Assembly: GCA_003952965.2 (NCBI GenBank)
Contig: CM025852.1
Span: 26,577,457-26,641,456 of the forward strand
DNA length: 64,000 bases
DNA from: Morella rubra
Taxonomy: Eukaryota > Streptophyta > Magnoliopsida > Fagales > Myricaceae
Direction: 5' to 3'
Both the position numbers and the translations under genes were made by a program. The first letter of the stretch is position 1, and the number at the start of each line of letters is the position of its first letter. Positions 39,589-51,633 of this stretch are shown piece after piece. Under the pieces are notes generated by a model, which saw only the letters and a program-made list of their open reading frames with translations, was not told the DNA's origin and searched no databases.

Positions 39589-42500
39589 TCACTCGGCATC
39601 TTCACTTTTTGACTTCTTCTTCTTCCTCTTTTTGCCATCACCAGCAGACTGCAGGTCCTCTCCATCTTCATCCTGGCTCTTCTTTTTCTTCTTCTTACCC
39701 GTTTCATCCTGCTCAGCAGTCAGACCATCCTGTTGCTCCATCTCTGAATCACTTTTGCGTTTCTCCTTCTTTTTCTTCTTCTCTGATTTAGCATCTTCCA
39801 GAGCTTCACCATTTGTCAGAGCAGCTGGGTTATCTACGGCCACAGACTCACCGTTCTCTGCAGCTGCAGTTTTTGATTTCTTTTTCTTGCTTTTCTTTGC
39901 TGATGCTTCTGTGGGCACTTCTTCGGTCTCCATCTCTGTGTCTACAAGAGCAATTGAAACGAGTTGTCAAGTAGTATGATCAGGAGAACCAAAACTTATG
40001 GTAAGTATGCAGACATCCAATGTCCTGAAACCAAATGCACCACAGAATAAATGCTACAATCTGAAGGCGAGGCAACCAAAATTCCCAGCACATCTCAACG
40101 GAGTGAGTCGTCCCGGTACAAGTGAATGCCCATGCTTGGTTCATAAACATACAATTATCGTACACAACCAGGTGTAGCGTAGCAACCAGAATTTCCTCAT
40201 CCACTTTAAGTTAGTGGTCATACCAAGTTTGTCACACCAGAATGCAAGTAAAACTATAAGGCCCCAATGCTCCATCTCAAAATTATACAATCCTAGTATC
40301 TTATGCAATCATAGACTAGGTACTCATAAATTTATGGACCACCTTACCTTTGTTTTGAACACTTTCAATTGCATCTTTCATCACATCAATGTTTTTGCGG
40401 GGTGCAACTCCCTTGTCATAAAAGTCGAGTCGCTCCTCAACTTGTTCACGAAGTTTCTCGCCAAAAACAGTAGTACTCCCCTCTGCATCAAAAGATAAGG
40501 CAACAAAATCATTTCAAACAGGGGCACAAGCTGCAAGTATCCAGATTGCTCTTTAAAAACATTAAAAGAGCACCTGAAAAGCAGTCAATGCGCGATGCAA
40601 TAGAGCACTTGTTTGCAAGATAACGAGCCATTCTGCCCTTGTTCTTTGCAGACGCTCGACCAATGAAAGAGGAATGAAATATCAGACCATACTTGGGCGT
40701 GTTTCCTCTAGTTTTCAATGCCCTGAAGAGAATAATAAATGAGGGATTCAGGGTATATGATTTCAAATTCTTAGGGAACGTATCTCACAAAATAATACAG
40801 CAGAAGTAAAGACATCTAGATAAGACAATATCAACTAGGCAGGACTTTAGCATTCTCACTCGGAATGGAACCCGAGCTAGTGCAAAGAAAAATGAACGAG
40901 TTTCAAAATTTTGAGTCGAGCTGTTTCATAAGATTCAGTAGCCGTTCTTCCAATATATGAATATATCAGGTTATAGTTAAAACCTGAAGAGAGCCTTCTC
41001 TGCACCAAGGATCTGAAGGGTAGAAGAAGGGCACTTGGCCAAATTTGTTAGACTACCAGCATGAGAAATTAAGCGCGCACCAACAACTTCACCAATTAAA
41101 GAGGCCAAATTTGGTGCAATGTCATTCATCTTAGCAACCAGATAATCATAAAGCTTCCTCCTATACTCAGACAGGTCCATTACCCTCTGTGCAAATTGGT
41201 GGACATTAATCAAATCAATTGGCGACAAATCCTGTCCTGCAGGAAATTGGCAAACACACAAGTCAATAAAGGACAATCTACAGAACACAAGTAGTAGAGT
41301 AGGGGATCTCTACCCATGGAAGCCTTGGCAGCATCTACAATCTCCTTTGCCTTGTCCTCGTCTCCAACTACGTCTGTTAAGCCTGGGATACTTTCGTCAC
41401 ACAACTTCGACTTATCCTCTATATATTTTGCAACTTTTGCGTACAGGTAGTTGTCATTGATTATCTTCACCAATTCAGGAAAATGCCACGAGTACCATTC
41501 TCTGCATTACAGCAAGGGAACAGCAGTGGTTACATGCATGTTTTTTTTTTTGGCAGGGGGGGGGGCCGGGAGCCACTTTAAATGTCCACAAAACAATAAA
41601 TATCAAAATTTTCAGCATTAAGGAAGAAAATCTTTCAAACATGGGTAGAGAGGAAAACTAATAGTATGATGTGTAGTTTCAAGACCATAAAACATTGATG
41701 TAGAAATGTGAACAACATACCTGACTCTCATGGAGAAGGAGTTGACATCCTTGTCGAGAGTATCGAGAAGGAAGATTGCTTGAATCACCATATTGTCAAC
41801 ACGGTTAACATTGAACTTGACTTTTGCCCTGCTGTAACTATGTCCCAAACCAAGTTGGGCTTTTTCCAAGTCTCCAGGCTATATGAAATGGAAGACAGAG
41901 GAGGAAGAAGATAGTCTATAAGAAGAAGAACAAGTCCATATATTGCACAACAACAAAACAGGGCCACTTGAAACCAAAATCGGGATACTAACGAAAAAAA
42001 TCCTACCTTTAGGTCCTTTAAAAACCGATCAAAATGTAGCCGCACGCCACGAAGAAGCTCATGAACAAAGTCACCACTTTCACAAGGAATTTTAGTCACT
42101 TCATGGATATGTGATCCAACTTTAGTATCCACAATTCCTAATCTGAACTTTGGCTTCTTACTTTCCTTGACTTTTGGGAGATTAAGCTCCAGAAAACTTC
42201 TCAACTCGTCAGTCATTAGCCCTTGAACCCAAAAACACAAGTTAAGTAAAAAATATTGTACCTTAAGCATGAAAGCAAAATCCCAGAAAACACGACATTG
42301 GGAATAAAGCTCTAATAGTACACGCAGTAGGCGCACAACAAAACCAGAAACAACTGAGTATTATACCCCAAATGACAGGTAACATGACTGCGGGACATAA
42401 TAAAACACTCTTTGGTGGCTGAAGAAATTACAAAAGGGGTCCGAGTATTCAATGTCTCAAAAAGAAAAAGAATAAAAGAGCAAATACAAGGGTCACATCT

Positions 42501-43027
42501 TGGCCTGCCATTCTCCCATCAATCAAAGAAGAGGGAAATGCCGATTAAATCCAACAACACCACGCATAATCAATTGAAAGAAGCTAAATGATCAATTTCC
42601 ACATAGTTGATGGGACAACCAAAACAACACTCAGCTTCGTATCAAAAATTCATCCGTTACGCACAGGGGCTAACACAACCAAAAGACACCACAAAACATA
42701 GGCAGAAGCCACTTTCATACGAAGTAGGAAAATCAGCGGTAAGTAGGAACCCAGAAAACCTTTACTAGAATAACGAAAAACCAAAAGCCAACCAAGAGGA
42801 ATCGAAGTTTTGGGCAGCTCACCTTCCGAAATGGCATTGCACTGGTTGAGGGCGTCGAGGGCGGACTCGAAAGGATGAAAGGCCGTGAGCTGCACGACCT
42901 TCCCGAACCGGTTCAGGTCAGACACGGAGTTCCGGACGGCTTCGGTGTTCTGCCCAATCTCGTCAAGGCCGTGCGCGAGGAACAGGGCGTACCCAGAAGC
43001 CGACTCGTATAGAAGATACAACGCCAT
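39589..43027 (-). CDS. NOP56: nucleolar protein 56 (NOP56), box C/D snoRNP core
   Basis: Eight minus-strand exons: 42823-43027, 42007-42221, 41721-41878, 41314-41501, 40984-41236, 40574-40722, 40348-40482, 39589-39941. They join in frame to 551 residues. Order of parts: N-terminal NOP5NT domain ([16 protein letters not shown]), central coiled coil with [18 protein letters not shown], the Nop domain with [10 protein letters not shown] and [16 protein letters not shown] (kink-turn RNP binding), then [14 protein letters not shown], and a Lys-rich acidic/basic tail ([27 protein letters not shown]). NOP56 with NOP58, fibrillarin and 15.5K forms the core that guides rRNA 2'-O-methylation in the nucleolus. 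The gene is intact. It has a telo-box promoter typical of ribosome-biogenesis genes. Confidence 0.95.
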
Positions 43028-43190
43028 TGCACAATCAATATCAGGTTAAACAACTAAGAAAGCTCGTATTTTTCTTCGACTACGGCGAAGCCCCCCCTCT
43101 CTCTCTCTCGCTCGCTGTCTCTGAGAGTGCGTTAACACAGTAAGAATCGGCGGGGAATAAAGAGAGAAAGAGAAGCGGGCATTTTAGGTC

Positions 43191-43205
43191 AGGGTTTAGG
43201 GTTTT
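43191..43205 (-). promoter_or_regulatory. telo-box (AAAACCCTAAACCCT) upstream of NOP56
   Basis: About 165 bp before the NOP56 ATG on the same strand, with a CT-rich leader between. Telo-boxes mark promoters of many plant ribosomal protein and nucleolar genes, so co-regulation with them is a fair inference. Confidence 0.6.
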
Positions 43206-44305
43206 CGGTAAAGGATTACCGTTTGCATGTGTAGGGTCTTTATAGCTTAGACGGTATAGTGATGGCGTGTGTTAGATCCGAATACTGAAGTTGATGGCGT
43301 TTAATCCAACGGTCGATAGGGAGTGAAAAAATCAATGGATTATGACAGTTTCGTGAACAATTTTTGCTTTTTTTTTTTTTTTTTTTAAGTTCAACAGCAC
43401 TGTAAATTTTGAGTAGTGGAGTTCTGAAGCCACACATATCAAGTAAGTCTAGCATTGTTGTTGGATGGTCTTAACAAATTATTTATACCTGAAGAGATTT
43501 AAACCTGAAACCTCAAAGAGAGTATACCTTTAAACTTCATGTCTTAATCATTTAAACCAAATCCTTCTCCTTAATACAACTAAATTCAAATAAATTAAAG
43601 GCTAAAATATTAACCTAGAGACAAAAATTTGGACATGTGCTGTGTTTTTATTAGATATGACGTGGATGGTTTTGACAGATCAACATAGTTCTTAGTTTGT
43701 GGACATATTATAGATGGAGGGCATTTTTTAGAAAAGAATAGAACCATAGGGCTAGTGGCAAAAAAAATTGAACCATAGGGGCTTTTTCTAGATAAGGCCA
43801 TACCACAAGGCCGCACTTAGGTGACGTTCGGCTGTGAAAATTTTAGAGTATTAAAGTTGGTGAAAAAGTGTAGAGAGAGATGATTGAAATTAATTTTTTA
43901 TATTTATTTAGAATGAAAAGTGATGATTTGATGAGAGAAGAAAATTTTAGGAATTATTTTATTGGGATGAAAATTTTGAGTGCCGAATACTCTCTTAATA
44001 TTTTAGCCTAAATAATTAGAAAAAAAAAAACCTCCCATAAATTACTACCCATAATTTAACGAATTGAACAACTTTAACCAAATAAGGTAGATGTTTCAGC
44101 TATTATGTTCATCTAATACAAACTATCGGTACAAGTTGTAAGGGCTATGTTATTTTTATTTTGGGGGCAACATAAGTTTTTTTTTGGTAAGTGAAGTTTT
44201 TTTTATAGATCCATTAGTGAAGTTTTTTTATATTGGTTTTGTCGATTAGACTTCACTCGGGCCACATGCACCTCTGGGTGCTAAGAGTTGTGCAAATTAT
44301 AGAAT
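43206..44305. other. intergenic, AT-rich, repeat remnants
   Basis: Contains a T-run at 43367-43386 and AT-rich sequence. No gene is seen. A candidate small MITE lies at 43822-43990 (listed separately). Confidence 0.45.
43822..43990. mobile_element. candidate short MITE
   Basis: The left end GACGTTCGGCTGTGAAAATTTT and the inverse of the right end, GTATTCGGCACTCAAAATTTT, share TTCGGC and AAAATTTT in register. AT-rich interior, 169 bp, no coding capacity. No clear target duplication was identified. Confidence 0.35.
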
Positions 44306-44591
44306 GGGTGCAACCAAACGGTCCCAAAGGGCCGCGCTTGGGTTGGGTGGCCCTCCATCGGAACCTAGACGGGCCGAAACAGCTGCAGATTCGTGCCCTC
44401 TCCAACGGTGCATTCTTGTTCTCATCCCCATTCGATTTGTAAGGCACTGAGAGCCACAGCAGATTGGAGGAGAGGGAGGCCGATGCGTCAATCAGTTCAA
44501 CAGCATCACATACCATCTTGAATCTGAACACAGGTAATCATTCTTCCTTCTTCTCGCCCAAAGCAATCGGCTTTTATCTCAATCAAATCAA

Positions 44592-45965
44592 ATGCTTCGT
44601 TTACTTTGCATAAAACTGCCCCAAGAAGTAAGGCACAGAGCTTCACCACTTAGCCGTGGCAACCTGTTCTCAACTTCCTCTCGCAAACCCAACTCAGGAC
44701 TCTCCAATTCCAAGGACCCACGAGCTCTGACAGTCTCCTTCCTCCAAAACTCATGTGGGTTGTCCGTGGAATCGGCCATTTCAGCGTCCAAGAAGCTGAA
44801 CATTGGGAACGCGGAGAATCCCAACTCAGTTCTTGATCTGTTGAGAACTCACGGTCTGACACAGACTCATATCAGAAACTTAATTAGCAGTCGTCCAATA
44901 TTGCTTTTGGCTGATTTAGGGAGTACGCTTAAGCCTAACATAGAGTTGTTTGAATCCTTGGGTTTTTCGGGCCCTAGCCTTTCCAAAATGCTGAGCAAAG
45001 AACCACGGATGCTAGAAAGTGATGCATACACTACGGTTAAGTTTTTTAGAGAGCATGGTTTCAGTGATGAGCAAATATCGACTCTGACCACGAAGCGTCC
45101 CACGTTGTATACGTTCAATGCACAAAAAATCTTTAAGCCGAAGTTAGAGTTTCTCAAATCTTTGGGCTTGTCAGATTCTGAGATCGCAAAGCTTTTATCT
45201 GCAGAGCCTTATATTTTAGAGAGGAGCCTCGAAAATCACCTCATTCCTTGTGTTCAAGAGCTTAGGCAGATTCTTGATACTAATGAGAATGTCTTAAAGG
45301 CTATGAAGGCATGCTACTGGTTAATCGAGTATGATGTGGAAAAAGTGCTAAGACCAAACATATCAATGTTAATGAAGCATGGCGTACCCCGGGCAATGGT
45401 TTTAAAGATATTCTTGATTCAGCCAAAAGCCCTGCTTCTGAGGAGTCATCGGTTTAGTGAGGTTGTTAGTGAAGTTATGAAACTGGGGTTTGACCCCAAT
45501 AATATTCTATTTGTTCTAGCAATTCGTTCCATGGCAGTAATGAGTAAAACACTGTGGGAGCAAAAGCTGGAAGCTTATAGAAGTTTTGGTTTGACTAAGG
45601 ATGAGATTTATTCAGCATTCAAACGGCAACCCATGTGCATGATTTCTTCAGAGATGAAGATCAAGAAGTTGTTGGGTTTCTTTGTGAGCAAACTAAAGAT
45701 GACACCTTCGATGATTTCCAAGAATCCAAATCTTCTCCTGCTTAGCTTGGAGAAGCGGATTATTCCAAGGTGTTCTGTTCTTCAACTTTTGATGTTGAAG
45801 GGGTTGATTGGGGAAAATACTAGCATTGTTAACATGTTCAGAATGAGTGAGCAGAAATTCGTGGACAAGGTAGTGAGCAAGTATCAAAATGAAGTTCCAG
45901 ATATTATTAGAGCGCACCAAGGGAAGATAGAATTTGAAGGGTTCCTCTTTGATTTGAAAATGTGA
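44592..45965 (+). CDS. mTERF family protein, copy A, 457 aa
   Basis: Single-exon gene starting MLRLLCIKLPQEVRHRASPL, with a basic, Ser-rich, acid-poor N-terminus (to about residue 45) that looks like a mitochondrial targeting peptide. The rest is a chain of about 30-35-residue mTERF motifs, each with a Pro near the end of the first helix and a Leu-rich loop: SVLDLLRTHGLTQTHIRNLI, ISTLTTKRPTLYTF, AKLLSAEPYILER, KIFLIQPKALLLRS, YSAFKRQPMCMISS, SMISKNPNLLLLSLEKRIIP. Plant mTERFs bind organellar nucleic acid and act in transcription, splicing or RNA maturation. Intronless, mitochondria-type members often form tandem arrays. It is 94% identical to copy B (29 differences by hand alignment, no indel). 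The upstream frame has no in-frame ATG, so this start is favoured. Confidence 0.92.
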   Translation: MLRLLCIKLPQEVRHRASPLSRGNLFSTSSRKPNSGLSNSKDPRALTVSFLQNSCGLSVESAISASKKLNIGNAENPNSVLDLLRTHGLTQTHIRNLISSRPILLLADLGSTLKPNIELFESLGFSGPSLSKMLSKEPRMLESDAYTTVKFFREHGFSDEQISTLTTKRPTLYTFNAQKIFKPKLEFLKSLGLSDSEIAKLLSAEPYILERSLENHLIPCVQELRQILDTNENVLKAMKACYWLIEYDVEKVLRPNISMLMKHGVPRAMVLKIFLIQPKALLLRSHRFSEVVSEVMKLGFDPNNILFVLAIRSMAVMSKTLWEQKLEAYRSFGLTKDEIYSAFKRQPMCMISSEMKIKKLLGFFVSKLKMTPSMISKNPNLLLLSLEKRIIPRCSVLQLLMLKGLIGENTSIVNMFRMSEQKFVDKVVSKYQNEVPDIIRAHQGKIEFEGFLFDLKM

Positions 45966-48900
45966 GTAATACTGATATCATCAAATATTTGGGCATTGAC
46001 AGAAAAGACCATGATTTCAGATGAGTCAGTTATGCTGCCATTGGGCTGCTTATGCTATCCACTGAATGCAATGATGATTTTAATTCTAGGGCTTCTCAAC
46101 AGCTGCATTTAGTTTAATCCATTTGCTTTGTACACAAGGAATAGAAGCTGGTCAAAGTTGAGCTGAAACTTCTATACAGCGGACCCTGTGTGCCTTCTTT
46201 CCAGGGAAATGTTTGGCACTCACAATTTGACATTACAATCGAGGACAAATAAACCTTGGCCGGTTCTAATTACACCAGAAGATGGTGTTGTTTGTAAAAT
46301 GATTACACATATCAGGACCTTGTAGAATGTTCAGGTGTGATCAGATTTTGCTTGGAAACCTTACATTTTGAGGTTTTATTATTTCTTCAAAGTACCTCTT
46401 AGGAGTTTATTTTTCTGTTTGCAGTTTTTTCACCTTGCATTGACCTCTGAATATCTGTGCTGTTGTTGTTGATGGATTTTAAATCTAATCTTTTTGTCAT
46501 CCTTAAGAGTTTTTTGAGAATGAGATTTTGTGATTTAATTCAGGATTCTTCTTTTATATTTGACTAGTACTTCTTCAGTCTTCACTAATTTCACGGCATC
46601 ATAATATGAAACATTAAATGGGAAATTAAAGCCTCTCAGCTAGTCAGCCCTGTCCAGTTAAGAATCATAAGACTTTGATCTCTTGGTACACAATCCACTT
46701 ATTGTTTGATGGCTAGGGTATGACTAAGGTGCTTGTATAAAGTAGCACCTGTTTGGGGCTTTCCTATGATCCAAAAGTAAATGTTTAGTTCTGTGTTGTG
46801 TTGTCTTAAGGCTGGACTTGAGATCCTCCATTGCTTTCGAACCTCCCTGAAAGTGTCCAGTCTAGTGGTCGAAGGTGTAAGTTTCCATGGTAGGTGTCAT
46901 TACATTTTTTAATGTAGCTTCTAGACAGTGGTATTCCTCCAATTGGCTAGGTTACAAACAGCTACCGTGGGGACTTTTATTAGCAGAAATAATTAACATT
47001 AAACGCTGTTTTTATCCTTCTCATCTGCAACTACTTTTATGTTTTTGGTCTGTCAGCCTTGTTCGTCCTTGAATTCAGTCTTGTCCCATTATTGTTTTTG
47101 CTTTCTATCTGAGCTTTACCGTTCCTCCAAAACCCAGTTACACAAGGCAATTCCGGCCTTATTTTCTAGAATGACCATATGAGCATTTCTCTCTTTGTGT
47201 ATACGCCCTCCCAGAATCCGAATATCAAATCACTCTTCAACAAATAACAATAACCGTTCCTAGTATTAGTTGCCTATAAGTTTGTATTGCTTTCTGTATA
47301 AGGGCGGATTTATGTTGAATTGTTTGAAAGCCTGTGCAAATGAGGTGAGAAGCTTGGAAAGTTACTCTGAGAACACCATTATCCTCAAAGAGAGCGATGT
47401 TGGCATCGGAAAAACAGTAGGGGCGTGGAAGGGCATAAATTATTCAAGAACTTCTGGGAACTGCTCAACTTTGAAACCTTCAAATGCAGGATTTCTGGAC
47501 AGGCATAGGTGTTGTAGAACATCCTACACTTTTTTTTATAAAAAAAAAAAAAACCTGTTAGCATTTTGTCTTTGTTTTGCTTCTTCCAAAACATTTTCTA
47601 GGTATATAATTTGTTATGCAGTGTCTTGTTGTAGAAGCCGGTTGGGCCACCTCGCCTGGCCCAGCTGAATGGCGATTTAACAAGCGCTGCTTCTCGACCC
47701 CAAAATCTGGATAACAATGCATGTTGATGAACTCACCTCCTGATGCTTTTTCGCACGAGTATTGAAATTTTAGAAGGTTTAAGCCTTATTCTGAACTTAT
47801 GCTTGTGGCCTCGGCTTGGCACAAGCTAAGTGAAAGGAAAGCCCAGACGACCATTTGGTATCTTGCTGCTCTTTATAGATCATCTGCCGATGGACCAAAA
47901 TTGTAGCAAAACATCGTGATTACAAAAAGAAAGGAGAACGTGAACATGTGTGTATGATGCCCTCTTAGACTTTGTCCATGTGCTAACAATTGTGCTCATG
48001 TAAAACTCTGATACAGGCTCGGTAAGTTTGAGAGTATCTAAAATATGCTCTTCACTGATTGTTTTCCATGGGCTATTTATGCAAGGGTGGAGCTGAGGGA
48101 TCCTATGATAATGTAGGAGATCTTTTATGAAAATAAAATCTCAATGGTAGGTCCATTTATATTATAATTATAGAAAGCAGAGGCAAGTTGCAATCCTTCC
48201 TCAATGATTCCAAAGGTGAAACCATGAAATGGTCGGTCCCATCTTTGCACTGAAGAATGGGGCACATGATGTGAGAGCCTATATTGTCCAATTTCAACAC
48301 CCTCCTTGTTCAGTCTTATCTCAGTCCTCATTTATTACATCTTGAATGCTCTTTTCCTCTGTAAACCTAATCTTGGTCTGGAGCTCTAAATGCCCAAGAA
48401 TCAGGGTTGCAAATTACAGTGGGAAGCGTACAGAGTACTAGCGTCACTGGGATGATAGATAGTCAAGTCTCTTTTCGATTTATTGCTGTGCGTTAGGGAG
48501 CGCCCAGGGCATGGTCTACACAGTCATTTCCTTTACCCATGTGGTGCCTTTTTTTTGTCACTTTGGTTTCCACTCATTAGTCTTTCTTCAGAGCTTGAAT
48601 TTACTCTGTGGATAGCCAATCTTTGTCCAAATAATAGGAATGGATTATCAGTTGTAGGTCCTGTACCATATGTTATTCTAAATTAGGTGCACTTAGCCAC
48701 CAAGATGCCTGCCGATTTAAATTGGCAACTCACTTTTGGAAGGCTTGAATTTTGGGTTGCAAGTAAAACGAACGTAAGTTTTACCCCGACAAGGAAACTG
48801 GGAGATTATTTGACATAATCTTTATGATCATAAGCTTTGAGGTCCTTTAACTTGAAGGGTTGTCCTGGATCACTTGTGCTGAATCCTGGCATGTGCTCTG

Positions 48901-50591
48901 ACGCTCTGACGCTAGTATCCACCACATTTCGCTTTGGAAGTGCTCTTACTACCATATGAAATGTCTTCAAAGCAAAACTTCCGAAAGCATTAGGTGACTC
49001 AAGGATGTGGGGCACTTCAATATCATCAAGCAAGTTCTGGGCAATGGCCTAGGTTCTGATATTTTTCACATTTACGGTTCAAGCCCCAACCCAATATATC
49101 TCTTAAGCTGGGTCCCAACTCCCAAATGCAGAACAAGACCAATGATCTATAGAGCGGCTTGAGCCTAGAAGGATAAGATATACCAAGGGATCCGAGCTTG
49201 AGTTTAGTGTGTGCTTAAGCTGCACAAGCCTCTTGTCTGAGTAGTTTTGACTTGATCCCTATCCTAAATGTGAGCTCTATAGAGAGCTCAGTGTAGGGGA
49301 CATGGTGGCCATTCCAAGGCTCTTATCACCTGACCTCAAACTGCAAATTATGGAGGTTTCACGGTGTGTGGATACTCAGTCCATATTAAAATGTCTGACC
49401 AGTAAAACTTGCCAAGACAGATTGCATGGGTTAAATGAGCATTTGCTGATATTTTATTAGACACAGACCGTCAAGTTATAGTCCACTAGCGAGCTCAAGT
49501 TCCAAGATCTTGTTTGTTAAATGAGGTCGAGTTATAGTTCATAGGACACATGAGCAAACCATATCATGTTTGATGTCTCAGAATTCCAAAGAACGGTAAC
49601 AGAAGTCTTTATTTGAGGCCTACAACGTTAATTATTATAAATGAACTGCAAGTGACGTGCAATTCCTGTGTCTTATGGACTCCCTAAGACGTTAATGATT
49701 ATAAATAAACTGCAAGCACTTGGAAACAGAAGACAAAACAAAAAAGACAAACAAAACAAAACAAAAAATAAATCAGATCCAAGATGAAATGACAATGTAA
49801 TTAAAACCGAAAGACAAGGTCAGATTCAAAATACTTCTGCTGACTGCTGAGACTCTGAAGTCTAGGACTAGGAACAGAGTCTAGACAGAGTAACAGATTT
49901 GACTACGTTTTAAGTTGTCGCTTGGACTGCTGCTACAACAATGTCACTTTCTCTTGTTCACTGCTCAATGAGAGTAAGGAGGTGCCCGCACAAGAAAAAG
50001 AAGATTGTGTGAGAATTTTTACTTCCAATGGAGGTAAAACTGAGAGTCTGAGACCCACCCTAATAAATGATAAAGATGGAGAGACAGAACTCGCAATCTC
50101 AGAGAAAAAAAGGCCATGCGGAAGCACTAAATGCAACAAAGCCGGGTATGCTACTTCTCGTATTCCTAACTTCAATCAAGAAAGCACGGATTTTTTTATT
50201 TATTGCTAGTATTTTCTAGTTCTTGGCACATTTTAGCTCTATCAATGTAGGAGTTCAGTCTCTGTTTTCACTCTGTTTCTCCTTTCTAATCTCTGAGGAG
50301 CTCTCTCTTTTCTTTTCTTTCAGCAAGCGGCGTGAAACTTGCTCAACAACTCAATATTCACTGAAATATACTTTTGAGCTTGTGAGGTATAGTTGGCAGC
50401 TCTAATATGTATCTTACGGTACCTGGTTTTCCTTATGCCGTAACTCCTCTTGAACTTCGCAAGATCAGTCTCTGTTTCGCTGAAGAAGTTTTTCCTGCTT
50501 TATTCATTATCAAAATGACGGGTTATGCGGGGTTCTCTCACTCAGTTGTTTGTTGACAATACATGATTGTTACAAGAGCAAGCGAGTTTTC
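45966..50591 (+). other. non-coding part of duplication arm A
   Basis: 3' UTR of mTERF-A, then about 4 kb matching 53008-57655. Open frames inside (for example minus strand 48806-49033) are broken in the other arm, so they are not maintained. The last part (49900-50590) matches the leader region of the LRR receptor-like gene, including a pyrimidine-rich tract ending tttcag before 50325. Confidence 0.6.
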
Positions 50592-51138
50592 ATGGGGTGG
50601 TGTCGCGTTTTCTTTGTTTTTTGCTTTACATGGAGTTTATTTCTGCTCTTTATCGTCACAGTAAACAACACATGCCAAGACAATTTTATCACTGAGCCCA
50701 GAATTGTGGGCGATAAGCTTGCCATAGTTAGTGACTTCAACGGGTTCGCCATTCCGAATCAAACTTTATCTGATGGCTTCTCTATGAACTCTCTTTGTGG
50801 CCACCCTGGCGAGACTAACCAGCTTGAGAGCTCTCAGTCTGGTCTCTTTGGGAATTTGGGGTCCATTTTCGGACAAAATTCACCGCCTTTCTTTGCTCGA
50901 GTATATGGATTTGAGTTCAAATTGTCTTTTCGGTTCGGTTCCTCCTAAGATTTCTACAATGTGAATCTGCAATCTCTTAAACTGGACGGCAATCTTTCTT
51001 TATGACCGTCCCCACTTGGTTTGATTCCTTATCAAATCTGAGGACTCTAAGCTTGAGGAGCAACCAGTTTAAAGGTCCATTCCATCTTCAATCCTGAGAA
51101 TCGCAACTCTCACTGGTCTTTATCATGTCTAGCAATGA
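50592..51138 (+). pseudogene. 5'-truncated copy remnant of the inactive LRR receptor-like kinase gene (arm A)
   Basis: Begins with the same ATG context as the intact gene (MGWCRVFFVFCFTW). Relative to arm B it lacks about 109 bp coding the LQSSQTQVLLQLRKH region. It then reads NTCQDNFITEPRIVGDKLAI ... LSDGFSM and carries a 1-nt insertion (aactctCtttgtggcc), causing a frameshift. More small indels follow. Homology ends at 51138 in the LRR region, so no membrane or kinase part exists. It is a dead 5' fragment left by the duplication breakpoint. Confidence 0.88.
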
Positions 51139-51351
51139 TTTTTAAATTATTATTATTATTTTTTATATCATAATAACTATAAAATAATATTATTTAATTT
51201 AATAAAATGTAAATAATTCCACGGGTTAATCCACCAAACAATCCCTCACAATAAAATAATATTTAAATCTTAAAATTTTAAATTATGAAATTTGATTAAA
51301 CCTAAACCAAGACCAAAACCAAACCCTTTTTCCAACACATTATCCGACGTC
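51139..51351. other. AT-rich junction between duplication arms
   Basis: About 210 bp, very AT-rich (attattattatttttt, aataatattatttaa). It is not present between the corresponding parts of arm B. It marks the join of the two arms and may be the original left flank of the ancestral unit or filler. Confidence 0.6.
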
Positions 51352-51633
51352 GGGTGCAACCCAAACGGTCCCTCCAGCACCTAGACTTGGGTTGGGTGGC
51401 CCTCCATCAGCACCTAGACGGGCCAAAACAGCTCCTCATGCCCGTGCATTCATTACTTCATACATTCGATTGTAAGGCGCTTGTAGAGCCACAGCCAGAG
51501 CAGAGTGGAGGAGAGGGAGGCCGATGCTTCAATCAGTTCAACAGCATCGCATACCATCTTGAAATCTGAACCCAGGTATTCATTCTTCCTTCTTCTCGCC
51601 CAAAGCAACCGGCTTTTATCTCAATCATATCAA

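Larger units (their letters stand above)
44306..51138 (+). repeat. segmental duplication, upstream arm (A)
   Basis: Homology with arm B begins at gggtgcaacc (44306 in A, 51352 in B) and runs through the mTERF gene, about 4.6 kb of non-coding sequence and the 5' part of an LRR receptor-like gene. It stops abruptly after tctagcaatgat at 51138. Beyond that point A enters AT-rich sequence while B continues through the rest of the LRR gene. By eye the arms are about 95% identical with scattered small indels. Confidence 0.93.

Noticed and set aside
39509..39979. 156-codon plus-strand frame rich in Ser and Phe
   Set aside because: Antisense of the Lys-rich NOP56 tail; the composition is explained by the complementary strand.
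51505..51633. 43-codon N-terminal extension of mTERF copy B
   Set aside because: The open frame starts at a GTG, not ATG, and the matching leader in copy A differs by a base that breaks the frame. The first ATG at 51634 aligns with copy A's start.
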